Shown in pieces: positions 18,587-25,627 of a stretch of 64,000 nt of DNA; the stretch's first letter is position 1, and the number at the start of each line of letters is the position of its first letter. The DNA lies in contig NZ_JAFIBU010000001.1 in assembly GCF_017833255.1 (NCBI RefSeq), positions 1,488,001-1,552,000 on the forward strand, in the 5' to 3' direction. The stretch is from Paenibacillus sp. PvR098. GTDB taxonomy: Bacteria; Bacillota; Bacilli; Paenibacillales; NBRC-103111. Under the pieces are notes generated by a model. The model did not search any database, was not told the DNA's origin, and saw only the letters and a program-made list of their open reading frames with translations. Made by a program: the position numbers and the translations under genes.

Positions 18587-19033
18587 CTAGATCTCAAGAA
18601 CGATGTAATCTTTATCCAGAGATACGGAGAAGGTTTCTGCCACGTAGGGTCCTTCTTTCATCTCGCACCCGGCATCCGCCAGCGTGCAGCCAGCCTCCAC
18701 CTTGGTCTCGTAAGCGCGGACACGAGTCTTGACCGGATCGAACCAGGACTGGCCGGTTTTAATGTCGAACTCCCATTGGTGCCAAGGGCAGCGGAGAATC
18801 TCCCCTTTTCTCGCATAAGAGTAGTCGCCTCGACCTTTAGATTGGACAAACCCGCTGAGCACCCCTTCGCAGAGCGGTGCGCCTCCATGCGGGCAGCGGT
18901 TTCGCAGGGCAAAAAATTCGCCGTCCACATTAAAAACGCCGATTGACCGCCCCCCGACATTGACGATTTTCCGTTCTCCAGGAGGGAGTTCATCTACAGT
19001 TCCGACGATATATTTCTGTTTGTTATTTAACAT
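18587..19033 (-). CDS. Rieske [2Fe-2S] protein
   Basis: 148 residues from ATG 19033, which has GGAGGAGG upstream and overlaps the end of the amidohydrolase gene by 11 nt; a longer frame starts at 19087. The Rieske cluster ligands are C47/H49 in CPHGG and C82/H85 in CPWHQWEF. There is no catalytic oxygenase domain and no membrane segment, so it is a small ferredoxin-like electron carrier, as used by non-haem oxygenases. A 35-residue insert separates the two ligand pairs. Translational overlap ties it to the amidohydrolase. A matching oxygenase is not adjacent; the dioxygenase at 62.8-64 kb is a possible but distant partner. Confidence 0.9.
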   Translation of the reverse strand: MLNNKQKYIVGTVDELPPGERKIVNVGGRSIGVFNVDGEFFALRNRCPHGGAPLCEGVLSGFVQSKGRGDYSYARKGEILRCPWHQWEFDIKTGQSWFDPVKTRVRAYETKVEAGCTLADAGCEMKEGPYVAETFSVSLDKDYIVLEI

Positions 19034-20159
19034 CGTCACGTTCCTCCTCCTTATCAGGAAGCCGGTAGAATGAGCGGGCATTGTCATAGAAAATCTTTTG
19101 CTTTAACGACTCCGGGAATTTGGGCGGAAACGTTAAATCGGGCGAATCATAGTCCCAGTGTGGATAATCCGTGGCAAACATGAGCATCTCATCCGAGCCC
19201 AAATGTTCGATCACCTGAAGCAGATATTCCGCAACCGGCGGTTCCTCCATCGGCTGCGTCGTAAAGCGCATATGCCCGCGGATATACTCCGACGGCTTGC
19301 GCGTCAAGAAAGGCACTTCCTCGCGCAGACGCTTCCAGTGCTTGTCGAGCCGCCACATCAGCGAAGGCACCCAGGCAAATCCGCCTTCGAGCATGACCGT
19401 GTGCAGGTTCGGGAACCGTTCAAACACCCCTTCGCAGACCATGCTGATCACCTGGCATTGAAACGCCTGCGCCATGTTGGTATGGTCCTCGATATAGTAC
19501 GAGGGAAATCCGGAGGAGGTCGTGGCGTTCCCGCCTAATCCCCCAAAATGAACAGCGATCGGTAAGCCGTGGTTTTCCGCCGCCTCATAGATTTTCCAAT
19601 ATTTCCGCCGACCCATCGGCTCCCGGGTACGGGGCATGATCAGCACCTGCACGAAGCCGGGGTGACTCGCGACCCGGTTGATTTCGTCCGCCGCAAGCTC
19701 GGCGTTCTCGTACGGAATGACAATGGAAGCCCGCAGCCGCGGTTCTTTATCCAGCCATTCGGCGATTTGCCAATCGTTGACGGCCCGGGCCAGCGCCGCG
19801 CCGTATTCATCATTGAGCTGCTCCCCCACACGGTATAGACAGTTGAGAATGCCGTACTCCAAATTCAAGGGCTCCAGCAGCTGCTCCCGCATGAAATTCA
19901 GGTCGGAGCCGGGGATCTGACCGTTGGGCGGCCAAGAGTCCGTTCGCGTTCCGCCCGGATTACCCTTGGGATACGGGATATGGTTCGCGAACCCATGGTA
20001 GCTGCGCAAGCCGACCATGTCCATATAATTCCTCCAACGCAGGGGAAGGTACTGCTTCAGCACTTCGCTCGAGGGAACTTCATTATGAATATCGCAGTCG
20101 ATGAAACGGGCTCCGGTTTTACGTTTGGGCTCCTTCACCACAGAACTAAACATCGTCAT
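19023..20159 (-). CDS. Amidohydrolase-family protein, copy 1 (ACMSD-like TIM barrel)
   Basis: 378 residues. The barrel metal ligands are visible as D23-x-H25 in IDCDIHNE, a later His in AVHFGG and the Asp in FATDYPHWD near residue 335. This is the amidohydrolase-2 group, which holds ACMSD and resorcylate-type decarboxylases and several hydrolases. Decarboxylation or hydrolysis of a ring compound is plausible; the substrate is unknown. GTAAGGAGG precedes the start. It is followed by an overlapping Rieske gene and preceded by a paralogue at 38 nt. A nearly identical copy in inverted orientation lies at 24498-25604; the two diverge only after the shared tripeptide RLP, where this copy has 10 extra residues. 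Confidence 0.9.
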   Translation of the reverse strand: MTMFSSVVKEPKRKTGARFIDCDIHNEVPSSEVLKQYLPLRWRNYMDMVGLRSYHGFANHIPYPKGNPGGTRTDSWPPNGQIPGSDLNFMREQLLEPLNLEYGILNCLYRVGEQLNDEYGAALARAVNDWQIAEWLDKEPRLRASIVIPYENAELAADEINRVASHPGFVQVLIMPRTREPMGRRKYWKIYEAAENHGLPIAVHFGGLGGNATTSSGFPSYYIEDHTNMAQAFQCQVISMVCEGVFERFPNLHTVMLEGGFAWVPSLMWRLDKHWKRLREEVPFLTRKPSEYIRGHMRFTTQPMEEPPVAEYLLQVIEHLGSDEMLMFATDYPHWDYDSPDLTFPPKFPESLKQKIFYDNARSFYRLPDKEEERDDVK

Positions 20160-20211
20160 GCTTCTTCCTCCTTACGGTTCATACTCGGCTGCCAACATTA
20201 GAAACGGTAAA
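19057..20211 (-). repeat. Inverted repeat arm 1 (1155 bp, amidohydrolase copy 1)
   Basis: Matches 24446-25600 in inverted orientation with equal length, so without net indels, and only scattered substitutions. It covers the amidohydrolase gene up to its last codons, the Shine-Dalgarno region and the last bases of the upstream paralogue. Confidence 0.92.
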
Positions 20212-21286
20212 GCAAACGCGCGTTATCCGATAAAATTTTCTTCTCCAGACTAGGCGGTAGCTGGGCCGGGAGCGCCTCTTCCTTCGTATCGAAGTGCCAG
20301 TGCGGATAATCGGTAGAAAACAACAGCATGTCTTCGGAGCGCAGCTGCGCCATGGTTTGCAGCAGGTGTTCGGGTACCGGCGCTTCGTCTAGCGGCTGGA
20401 TAGTTAATCGGAAATGCTCCCGGATGATCTCCGAGGGTAAACGGTCCACCCACGGCACTTCCCGGCGCAGGCCCTTCCAGTTCTTGTCGAGCCGCCACAT
20501 CAGCGCTGGCATCCAGGTAAAGCCGCTTTCAAGCAGCACGACCCGAAGTGACGGGAAGCGCTGGAAAACGCCTTCGGTGATCAGGCTTACGATTTGTGAC
20601 TGGAAGGCTTGCGAATGGCTGACATAATCCTCAAGATAATACGAAGGCCAACCGACCGGCATCGTCGGGTACCCCGTCATTCCGCCGGCATGAATCCCGA
20701 TCGGCAGCCCGTACTGCTGGGCCGCCTCGTAGATCGGCCAGAAATGCTTTTTGCCGTAGAGCATTTCAGAGCGGACCAAAAGCAGCACCTGCACGAAACC
20801 GGGATCCCGGCCCAACCGGTGAATTTCCTCCGCCGCCTGCTCCGGGTTTTGGCTGGCGACGACGATGGAGGCCCGCAGCCGCGGTTCCTTATCCAGCCAT
20901 TCCACGCGCTGCCAATCGTTGACCGCCGAGGCCATCGCTGCAGCCCAGTCCTCATTGTGAATCATCTGAACCCCATAAAGACAATTGAGAATGGCATACT
21001 GCACATTCCACGGATCCAATACCTGCTGACGCAAAGTCTCCAGATCCGAACCCGGCGGATGGCCGGAAGGCAGCTCTGAACCCGGTCTGGACGAAAGGGA
21101 TACACCTCTCGGATAATAATTTGGTTCCAATCCTTTGATCCCATGCTCCACGATATAATCGCGCCAACGATCGGTTAAATAGGGGAATAGGGCTTGTATT
21201 GAAGGGACTGCATTGTGCACATCACAATCGATGACCCCTGTTTTGGTTTGGTTGCTATTGTGTTCCTGCGTCATGAGCTCATCCAT
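20198..21286 (-). CDS. Amidohydrolase-family protein, paralogue B
   Basis: 362 residues, same fold as its downstream neighbour but clearly diverged. Metal-site motifs are D22-x-H24 (DCDVHN), GIHAGG and FSTDYPHWHFD. It heads the amidohydrolase-Rieske transcript; AAGGAG precedes the start by 8 nt. Its promoter region carries a 16-bp palindrome (21353-21368) identical to the one before the broken copy at 24.2 kb and similar to one upstream of the GntR gene, so the GntR protein probably controls it. Two adjacent paralogues suggest a heteromeric enzyme or two consecutive steps. Substrate unknown. Confidence 0.88.
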   Translation of the reverse strand: MDELMTQEHNSNQTKTGVIDCDVHNAVPSIQALFPYLTDRWRDYIVEHGIKGLEPNYYPRGVSLSSRPGSELPSGHPPGSDLETLRQQVLDPWNVQYAILNCLYGVQMIHNEDWAAAMASAVNDWQRVEWLDKEPRLRASIVVASQNPEQAAEEIHRLGRDPGFVQVLLLVRSEMLYGKKHFWPIYEAAQQYGLPIGIHAGGMTGYPTMPVGWPSYYLEDYVSHSQAFQSQIVSLITEGVFQRFPSLRVVLLESGFTWMPALMWRLDKNWKGLRREVPWVDRLPSEIIREHFRLTIQPLDEAPVPEHLLQTMAQLRSEDMLLFSTDYPHWHFDTKEEALPAQLPPSLEKKILSDNARLLYRF

Positions 21287-21313
21287 TGTATACGCTCCTT
21301 CGCTTTAGAGATT

Positions 21314-21371
21314 TAACGTGTATCTAATCCTTAGTATATACGACTGAATGTATACTTGTATACAAGTAAAA
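21314..21371 (-). repeat. Promoter-region repeat (inverted copy at 24179-24236)
   Basis: About 58 bp upstream of paralogue B, repeated in inverted orientation at 24179-24236 with one visible mismatch. It includes the GntR-type palindrome and a candidate -10 TATACT (21333-21338, minus strand). Confidence 0.85.
21353..21368. promoter_or_regulatory. Probable GntR/FCD operator upstream of paralogue B
   Basis: TACTTGTATACAAGTA is a perfect 16-bp palindrome located where the -35 element of the paralogue B promoter would be. The same 16 bp occur at 24182-24197, and a half-degenerate version at 23285-23300 before the GntR gene. Confidence 0.7.
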
Positions 21372-21445
21372 ACGGTTCTACTTTCGGTTTTTTTCTCCTC
21401 TACCCTTGATTCCTCGACTCCCCGATCTCTCACCACAAAAGTGTC

Positions 21446-21477
21446 GCCTGTGACCCGCTAACAGCAGATTCACAGGC
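21446..21477. terminator. Hairpin between the NRAMP-like gene and paralogue B
   Basis: GCCTGTGA and TCACAGGC form an 8-bp stem with a 16-nt loop, about 100 nt past the NRAMP-like stop. There is no T-tract, so a terminator role is tentative. Confidence 0.3.
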
Positions 21478-21576
21478 CAACTACATTTTATTCATGGTGG
21501 TTGGGTCATGTTCATTTGAAGCAATGCCATTTCGTAAAGGGTTCTACAAAACACGATTAATAAACAGATGCTGTTT

Positions 21577-22890
21577 TCAACCCAACTTTTCGAGTAACAC
21601 CATTAACAAACTGTAAGTCGCCCATAAACCGATACATCCGACAATACCAAGAATGAGATTTTCCCACCATTTATTCACATATGCCGGCAGCATCATGCTC
21701 TTACGGGATGTCATAAAAATGATCCCTACGATGATAATTGGTGCGGTAATAACGGCCAAGCTATTGCCGACAATGGTAAGAGTAACTAAATTGGGCGCGA
21801 AAGGCATGGAGAAAATGAGCGGCACGACGAGAAGACCCCCGACCGAAAACCATTTAAACTTTGGATCCATCTCGGGTTTTTCGTATTTCTCGCCCCTTTT
21901 TGTTGAGAGATGCACCCCATGCAATAACAGCTTCGTGAATCCGAAAGAAAACGTCGGATAAGAGGTGAAGCAGACAAAGAACACGGTGATCCACAACAAA
22001 AGTGGTCCGATCGGGCCAACGGCTTGTGCCATCATGGCAGCCAAGTCGACCTCGTTATGTATGGCTTGCCCTTGACCATACATGGTTTCGGCAGCAACAA
22101 TCCAGATGGCCAAGTTGATTACGACGATCGCAACGATTCCGGTTAGCAGATCGATAATTTGTAATTTACGCTGCTGCGGCCCCTTCCATCCCTTGTCGTT
22201 CATCAGGTAAGGATACAAAAGGTTTGCAGCTGAGCCGCCAACGGCACCGATAATGGAAACCGCGATAAGCAGTGCACCGAACGCATCATTGTTAGCTGGT
22301 ATTCCAAAACTGAGACCTTCAATAAATGCTCCTATGTTTACACCGGTTTTAAAAATAGCGAAGATAAACGTCAAAATAATGACAACGCAAGCGGTACGCG
22401 CTACAAATTCAAGCGCTTTCAATTGACGGGGCCGTGTGGTCACATAAATCGCCAGAAGTACCCCGACTATGGACCAACTGAAGCTATTGCCGACCTCACC
22501 AAACAGGTGATATAAAGCTACCCCTGTTCCCCGGATCATATAGGATACATAAACGAAACCCATGATATAACCAGATACGCCCAATAACAGCGGAAACCCT
22601 TTCCATACCCGGAAAAAACCATGAAATATAGTTTCATCTCCATTGCTATTACACAGCTGATATTTAGCCAGCGCGTTAACAAAGAAATAACGGCAAAACA
22701 AAGCGATGCAAAGCACCCACATTAAGTCATATCCGTAGTTAGCCCCAGACACGGATGCATCAACCAAATCCCCTGTTCCAAGCCAAGCGAATGCGACGAC
22801 TAATCCTGGACCGATGCTCTTCAGTGTTTCCAGAAAGCCCCCGCCTTTTGGCCGTAGTTCCAATGTCTGATTTTCCATAGGTTTTGCCAT
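21577..22890 (-). CDS. NRAMP-fold transporter lacking the canonical metal-binding residues
   Basis: 437 residues, about 11 membrane helices, resembling the NRAMP family from the first helix on (GPGLVVAFAWLG). The hallmark DPGN of helix 1 is replaced by GTGD, and the MPH of helix 6 by SAA (GGSAANLLYPYLM). Asp, Asn and Met that coordinate Mn/Fe in classical NRAMPs are thus absent. NRAMP-related proteins with altered sites are known (for example magnesium transporters), but this pattern may mean another substrate. The gene lies in a catabolic block and has two CcpA-like cre sites upstream, which fits a nutrient transporter (inference). AAAGGGG precedes the start. Confidence 0.8.
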   Translation of the reverse strand: MAKPMENQTLELRPKGGGFLETLKSIGPGLVVAFAWLGTGDLVDASVSGANYGYDLMWVLCIALFCRYFFVNALAKYQLCNSNGDETIFHGFFRVWKGFPLLLGVSGYIMGFVYVSYMIRGTGVALYHLFGEVGNSFSWSIVGVLLAIYVTTRPRQLKALEFVARTACVVIILTFIFAIFKTGVNIGAFIEGLSFGIPANNDAFGALLIAVSIIGAVGGSAANLLYPYLMNDKGWKGPQQRKLQIIDLLTGIVAIVVINLAIWIVAAETMYGQGQAIHNEVDLAAMMAQAVGPIGPLLLWITVFFVCFTSYPTFSFGFTKLLLHGVHLSTKRGEKYEKPEMDPKFKWFSVGGLLVVPLIFSMPFAPNLVTLTIVGNSLAVITAPIIIVGIIFMTSRKSMMLPAYVNKWWENLILGIVGCIGLWATYSLLMVLLEKLG

Positions 22891-22953
22891 TCTGCATGCC
22901 CCTTTAACCAGTTATTGTTATTATCATAATACTTTGCCAAACAAATAAATGGT

Positions 22954-22967
22954 AGTAAGCGTTTCCA
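22954..22967. promoter_or_regulatory. CcpA-like cre site 1
   Basis: AGTAAGCGTTTCCA differs from the cre consensus TGWAANCGNTNWCA at two positions. It lies 64 nt upstream of the NRAMP-like start. Confidence 0.45.
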
Positions 22968-22999
22968 TAATTTAAAATCATTAGCCATGTCATTTCAAT

Positions 23000-23013
23000 G
23001 GTAACCGCTTTCA
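23000..23013. promoter_or_regulatory. CcpA-like cre site 2
   Basis: On the minus strand TGAAAGCGGTTACC matches the cre consensus at 13 of 14 positions. It lies about 33 bp from cre site 1, upstream of the NRAMP-like gene. Confidence 0.45.
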
Positions 23014-23284
23014 TTTTTTTGGTTTTAGTTTTACTCCTTCCTTGCCAGTCTTCCTAAAACCTCTGGCAGATCATCCTCCCTAACACCGACAACCTGAATT
23101 CCGTGTACCGAGAGCCGTTTGGGCTAACGCTTAGGCGATCCGGCTTCTAGAGAACAAGTACGACAACAGTGCAATCAAAGGTCGGTGAGTTGATTTTTCT
23201 TGGGCTCCCGCTGAAAACACGGCTGCCATAAACTATTTTTGTATAGTTTGATCTATATATATGCACCTCCTTGACATAATAGTA

Positions 23285-23300
23285 TACTTGTATACATGAA
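23285..23300. promoter_or_regulatory. GntR-type palindrome upstream of its own gene
   Basis: TACTTGTATACATGAA keeps the left half and the TGTATACA core of the perfect operator at 21353 and 24182, with a weaker right half. It lies 120 nt before the GntR start, 8 nt after a TTGACA. Confidence 0.55.
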
Positions 23301-23419
23301 TATAACTGACCAATTCACCCTTGTCAATGAGGATAACGAGACGAATTGCAAGTTGTGCTTTGGCAATCATTTGGTGTAAAATATTTAACACAGTTAGCTT
23401 TAGGAAGAGGTAATGACGA

Positions 23420-24118
23420 ATGGATGGCCATATCACTCTCATCACAACCGATTTCACTCTCGAACCGCTAGATTATTCCTCATCTTACACGCCCCTTCGC
23501 GAAGTGGTATATCAGAAACTCAAAACGTCAATCTTGAATGGTTCCTTAAAGCCGGGACAGCTTCTTAGCGAAAATCTGATTGCCGACAAGCTCTCTGTCA
23601 GCCGTACACCGGTCCGCGAAGCCATTCGGATCCTTGAAACAGAAAATCTGCTCACTTTTTTGCCGGGAAGAAAAGTGATTGTAACACTGCCTACGCTCCA
23701 GGATATCCATGAAGTGTATGAGATTCGTTCTATTGTTGAGGCCGAAGCTTTGCGGAGAATCACAACGAACCACCATGCCTTAATCCGTCAAATGGAAGAC
23801 GCGATTGAACGGGGGGAAGAATACCGTAAACAAGGAAATCTCCAAAAAAGAGGGGAAATGAACACCTACTTCCATCTCTCGATTATTTCTGCCCTTGAAA
23901 ATCAAAGGGTGCAGCGGTTCATCGATTCCCTCCATGACACCATTTCCCGCTTTCGGGTGTATTATCTGACCTTGGAATGGGCTATCGAGCGTGAAGACGA
24001 ACACAAGGAAATCATTACCCTCATCAAGCAAGGCAATACGGAGCAGGCTGTAATTGTCTTAAAACGGCATTTGGCCATTTCCAAAGACAATTTGGCTAAC
24101 GTTTTTACACGCAAATAA
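23420..24118 (+). CDS. GntR-family regulator, FadR/FCD subgroup
   Basis: 232 residues. The N-terminal winged helix carries LREVVYQKLKTSILNG, LSENLIADKLSVSRTPVREA and the wing LLTFLPGRKVIV. The C-terminal FCD helical domain (about 95-225) contains EVYEIRSIVEAEALR and later His residues (HLSI, HKEI) that commonly bind a metal and a carboxylate effector. It is divergent from the NRAMP-like and amidohydrolase genes. Palindromes with a TTGTATACAA core before both amidohydrolase loci and before itself are its likely operators. The ligand is presumably an acid intermediate of this block (inference). Confidence 0.93.
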   Translation: MDGHITLITTDFTLEPLDYSSSYTPLREVVYQKLKTSILNGSLKPGQLLSENLIADKLSVSRTPVREAIRILETENLLTFLPGRKVIVTLPTLQDIHEVYEIRSIVEAEALRRITTNHHALIRQMEDAIERGEEYRKQGNLQKRGEMNTYFHLSIISALENQRVQRFIDSLHDTISRFRVYYLTLEWAIEREDEHKEIITLIKQGNTEQAVIVLKRHLAISKDNLANVFTRK

Positions 24119-24178
24119 ACGATCACCAATACAAAACATGCGAGTAAAAACGAACAAAAAGAAATAATAAAATTGCGC

Positions 24179-24236
24179 TTTTACTTGTATACAAGTATAC
24201 ATTTAGTCGTATATACTAAGGATTAGATACACGTTA
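24179..24236 (+). repeat. Promoter-region repeat, inverted copy of 21314-21371
   Basis: Near-identical inverted copy of the paralogue B promoter region. It includes TACTTGTATACAAGTA at 24182-24197 and drives the plus strand toward the broken paralogue and amidohydrolase copy 2. Confidence 0.85.
24182..24197. promoter_or_regulatory. Probable GntR/FCD operator upstream of amidohydrolase copy 2
   Basis: Perfect palindrome TACTTGTATACAAGTA, identical to that at 21353-21368. Confidence 0.7.
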
Positions 24237-24485
24237 TTCTTAAAAACGAAGAAGCGTTTGCTATTGGAAGGCTTGCGAATGCTGACATATCGTAAGCCTG
24301 ATCACCGAAGGCGTGTTCCAACGGTTCTCTTACTTCGGGTTGTGCTGCTTGAGAGCTGGTTTACTTGGATGCCCGCACTAATGTGGCGGCTCGACAAGAA
24401 CTGGAAGGGCCTGCGCCGGGAAGTGCCGTGGGTGGACCGATTCATTTTACCGTTTCTAATGTTGGCAGCCGAGTATGAACCGTAA
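24237..24485 (+). pseudogene. Remnant of amidohydrolase paralogue B
   Basis: A short open frame (from 24258) keeps about 35 residues of paralogue B (VVLLES, then [20 protein letters not shown] and VPWVDR). The intact gene has 362 residues. The original Shine-Dalgarno and start are degraded (AAGAAGCG for AAGGAGCG, no ATG at the equivalent place). A 25-bp piece (24265-24289) is inverted relative to the rest, and a jump from mid-gene to the last codons removes the C-terminal third. 24390-24439 is still identical to paralogue B, while 24300-24370 has diverged. It lies directly before amidohydrolase copy 2. Confidence 0.85.
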
Positions 24486-25600
24486 GGAGGAAGAAGCATG
24501 ACGATGTTTAGTTCTGTGGTGAAGGAGCCCAAACGTAAAGCCGGAGCCCGTTTCATCGACTGCGATATTCATAATGAAGTTCCCTCGAGCGAAGTGCTGA
24601 AGCAGTACCTTCCCCAACGTTGGAGGAATTATATGGACATGGTCGGCTTGCGCAGCTACCATGGGTTCGCGAACCATATCCCGTATCCCAAGGGTAATCC
24701 GGGCGGAACGCGAACGGACTCTTGGCCGCCCAACGGTCAGATCCCCGGCTCCGACCTAAATTTCATGCGGGAGCAGCTGCTGGAGCCCTTGAATTTGGAG
24801 TACGGCATTCTCAACTGTCTATACCGTGTGGGGGAGCAGCTCAATGATGAATACGGCGCGGCGCTGGCCCGGGCCGTCAACGATTGGCAGATCGCCGAAT
24901 GGCTGGATAAAGAACCGCGGCTGCGGGCTTCCATTGTCATCCCGTACGAGAACGCCGAGCTTGCGGCGGAAGAAATCAACCGGGTCGCGAGTCACCCCGG
25001 CTTCGTGCAGGTGCTGATCATGCCCCGTACCCGGGAGCCGATGGGCCGAAGAAAATATTGGAAAATCTATGAGGCGGCGGAAAACCACGGCTTACCGATC
25101 GCTGTTCATTTTGGGGGATTAGGCGGGAACGCCACGACCTCCTCCGGATTTCCCTCGTACTATATCGAGGACCATACCAACATGGCGCAGGCGTTTCAAT
25201 GCCAGGTGATCAGCATGGTCTGCGAAGGGGTGTTTGAACGGTTCCCGAACCTGCACACGGTCATGCTCGAAGGCGGATTTGCCTGGGTGCCTTCGCTGAT
25301 GTGGCGGCTCGACAAGCACTGGAAGCGTCTGCGCGAGGAAGTGCCTTTCTTGACGCGCAAGCCGTCGGAGTATATCCGCGGGCATATGCGCTTTACGACG
25401 CAGCCGATGGAGGAACCGCCGGTTGCGGAATATCTGCTTCAGGTGATCGAACATTTGGGCTCGGATGAGATGCTCATGTTTGCCACGGATTATCCACACT
25501 GGGACTATGATTCGCCCGATTTAACGTTTCCGCCCAAATTCCCGGAGTCGTTAAAGCAAAAGATTTTCTATGACAACGCCCGCTCATTCTACCGGCTTCC
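24446..25600 (+). repeat. Inverted repeat arm 2 (1155 bp, amidohydrolase copy 2)
   Basis: Inverted match of 19057-20211. The right boundary is sharp: after GGCTTCC the copy reads GTAAAACG while arm 1 continues TGATAAGG. Confidence 0.92.
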
Positions 25601-25604
25601 GTAA
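24498..25604 (+). CDS. Amidohydrolase-family protein, copy 2
   Basis: 368 residues, nearly identical to copy 1 (19023-20159), with only a few substitutions such as T to A at residue 15, L to Q near 40 and D to E near 156. All metal-site motifs remain (DCDIHN, AVHFGG, ATDYPHWD). The reading frame ends at a new TAA directly at the duplication boundary, removing the last 10 residues of copy 1 and the overlapping Rieske gene. GTAAGGAGG precedes the start as in copy 1. The gene is probably functional and is followed after 23 nt by a transporter gene, so the duplicate may couple the enzyme to uptake of its substrate (inference). Confidence 0.88.
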   Translation: MTMFSSVVKEPKRKAGARFIDCDIHNEVPSSEVLKQYLPQRWRNYMDMVGLRSYHGFANHIPYPKGNPGGTRTDSWPPNGQIPGSDLNFMREQLLEPLNLEYGILNCLYRVGEQLNDEYGAALARAVNDWQIAEWLDKEPRLRASIVIPYENAELAAEEINRVASHPGFVQVLIMPRTREPMGRRKYWKIYEAAENHGLPIAVHFGGLGGNATTSSGFPSYYIEDHTNMAQAFQCQVISMVCEGVFERFPNLHTVMLEGGFAWVPSLMWRLDKHWKRLREEVPFLTRKPSEYIRGHMRFTTQPMEEPPVAEYLLQVIEHLGSDEMLMFATDYPHWDYDSPDLTFPPKFPESLKQKIFYDNARSFYRLP

Positions 25605-25627
25605 AACGATCTTTATAATCAATAGAG

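Larger units (their letters stand above)
22891..23419. other. Divergent intergenic region between the NRAMP-like and GntR genes
   Basis: Gene-free stretch of 529 nt. Two cre-like sites lie at its left end and a GntR-type palindrome at 23285. TTGACA at 23271-23276 could be a -35 element, but no good -10 is spaced from it. From about 23020 to 23230 nothing further is recognised. Confidence 0.6.

Noticed and set aside
23233-23457. Minus-strand 74-codon frame overlapping the GntR start
   Set aside because: It overlaps the GntR promoter and operator and its product has no recognisable features.
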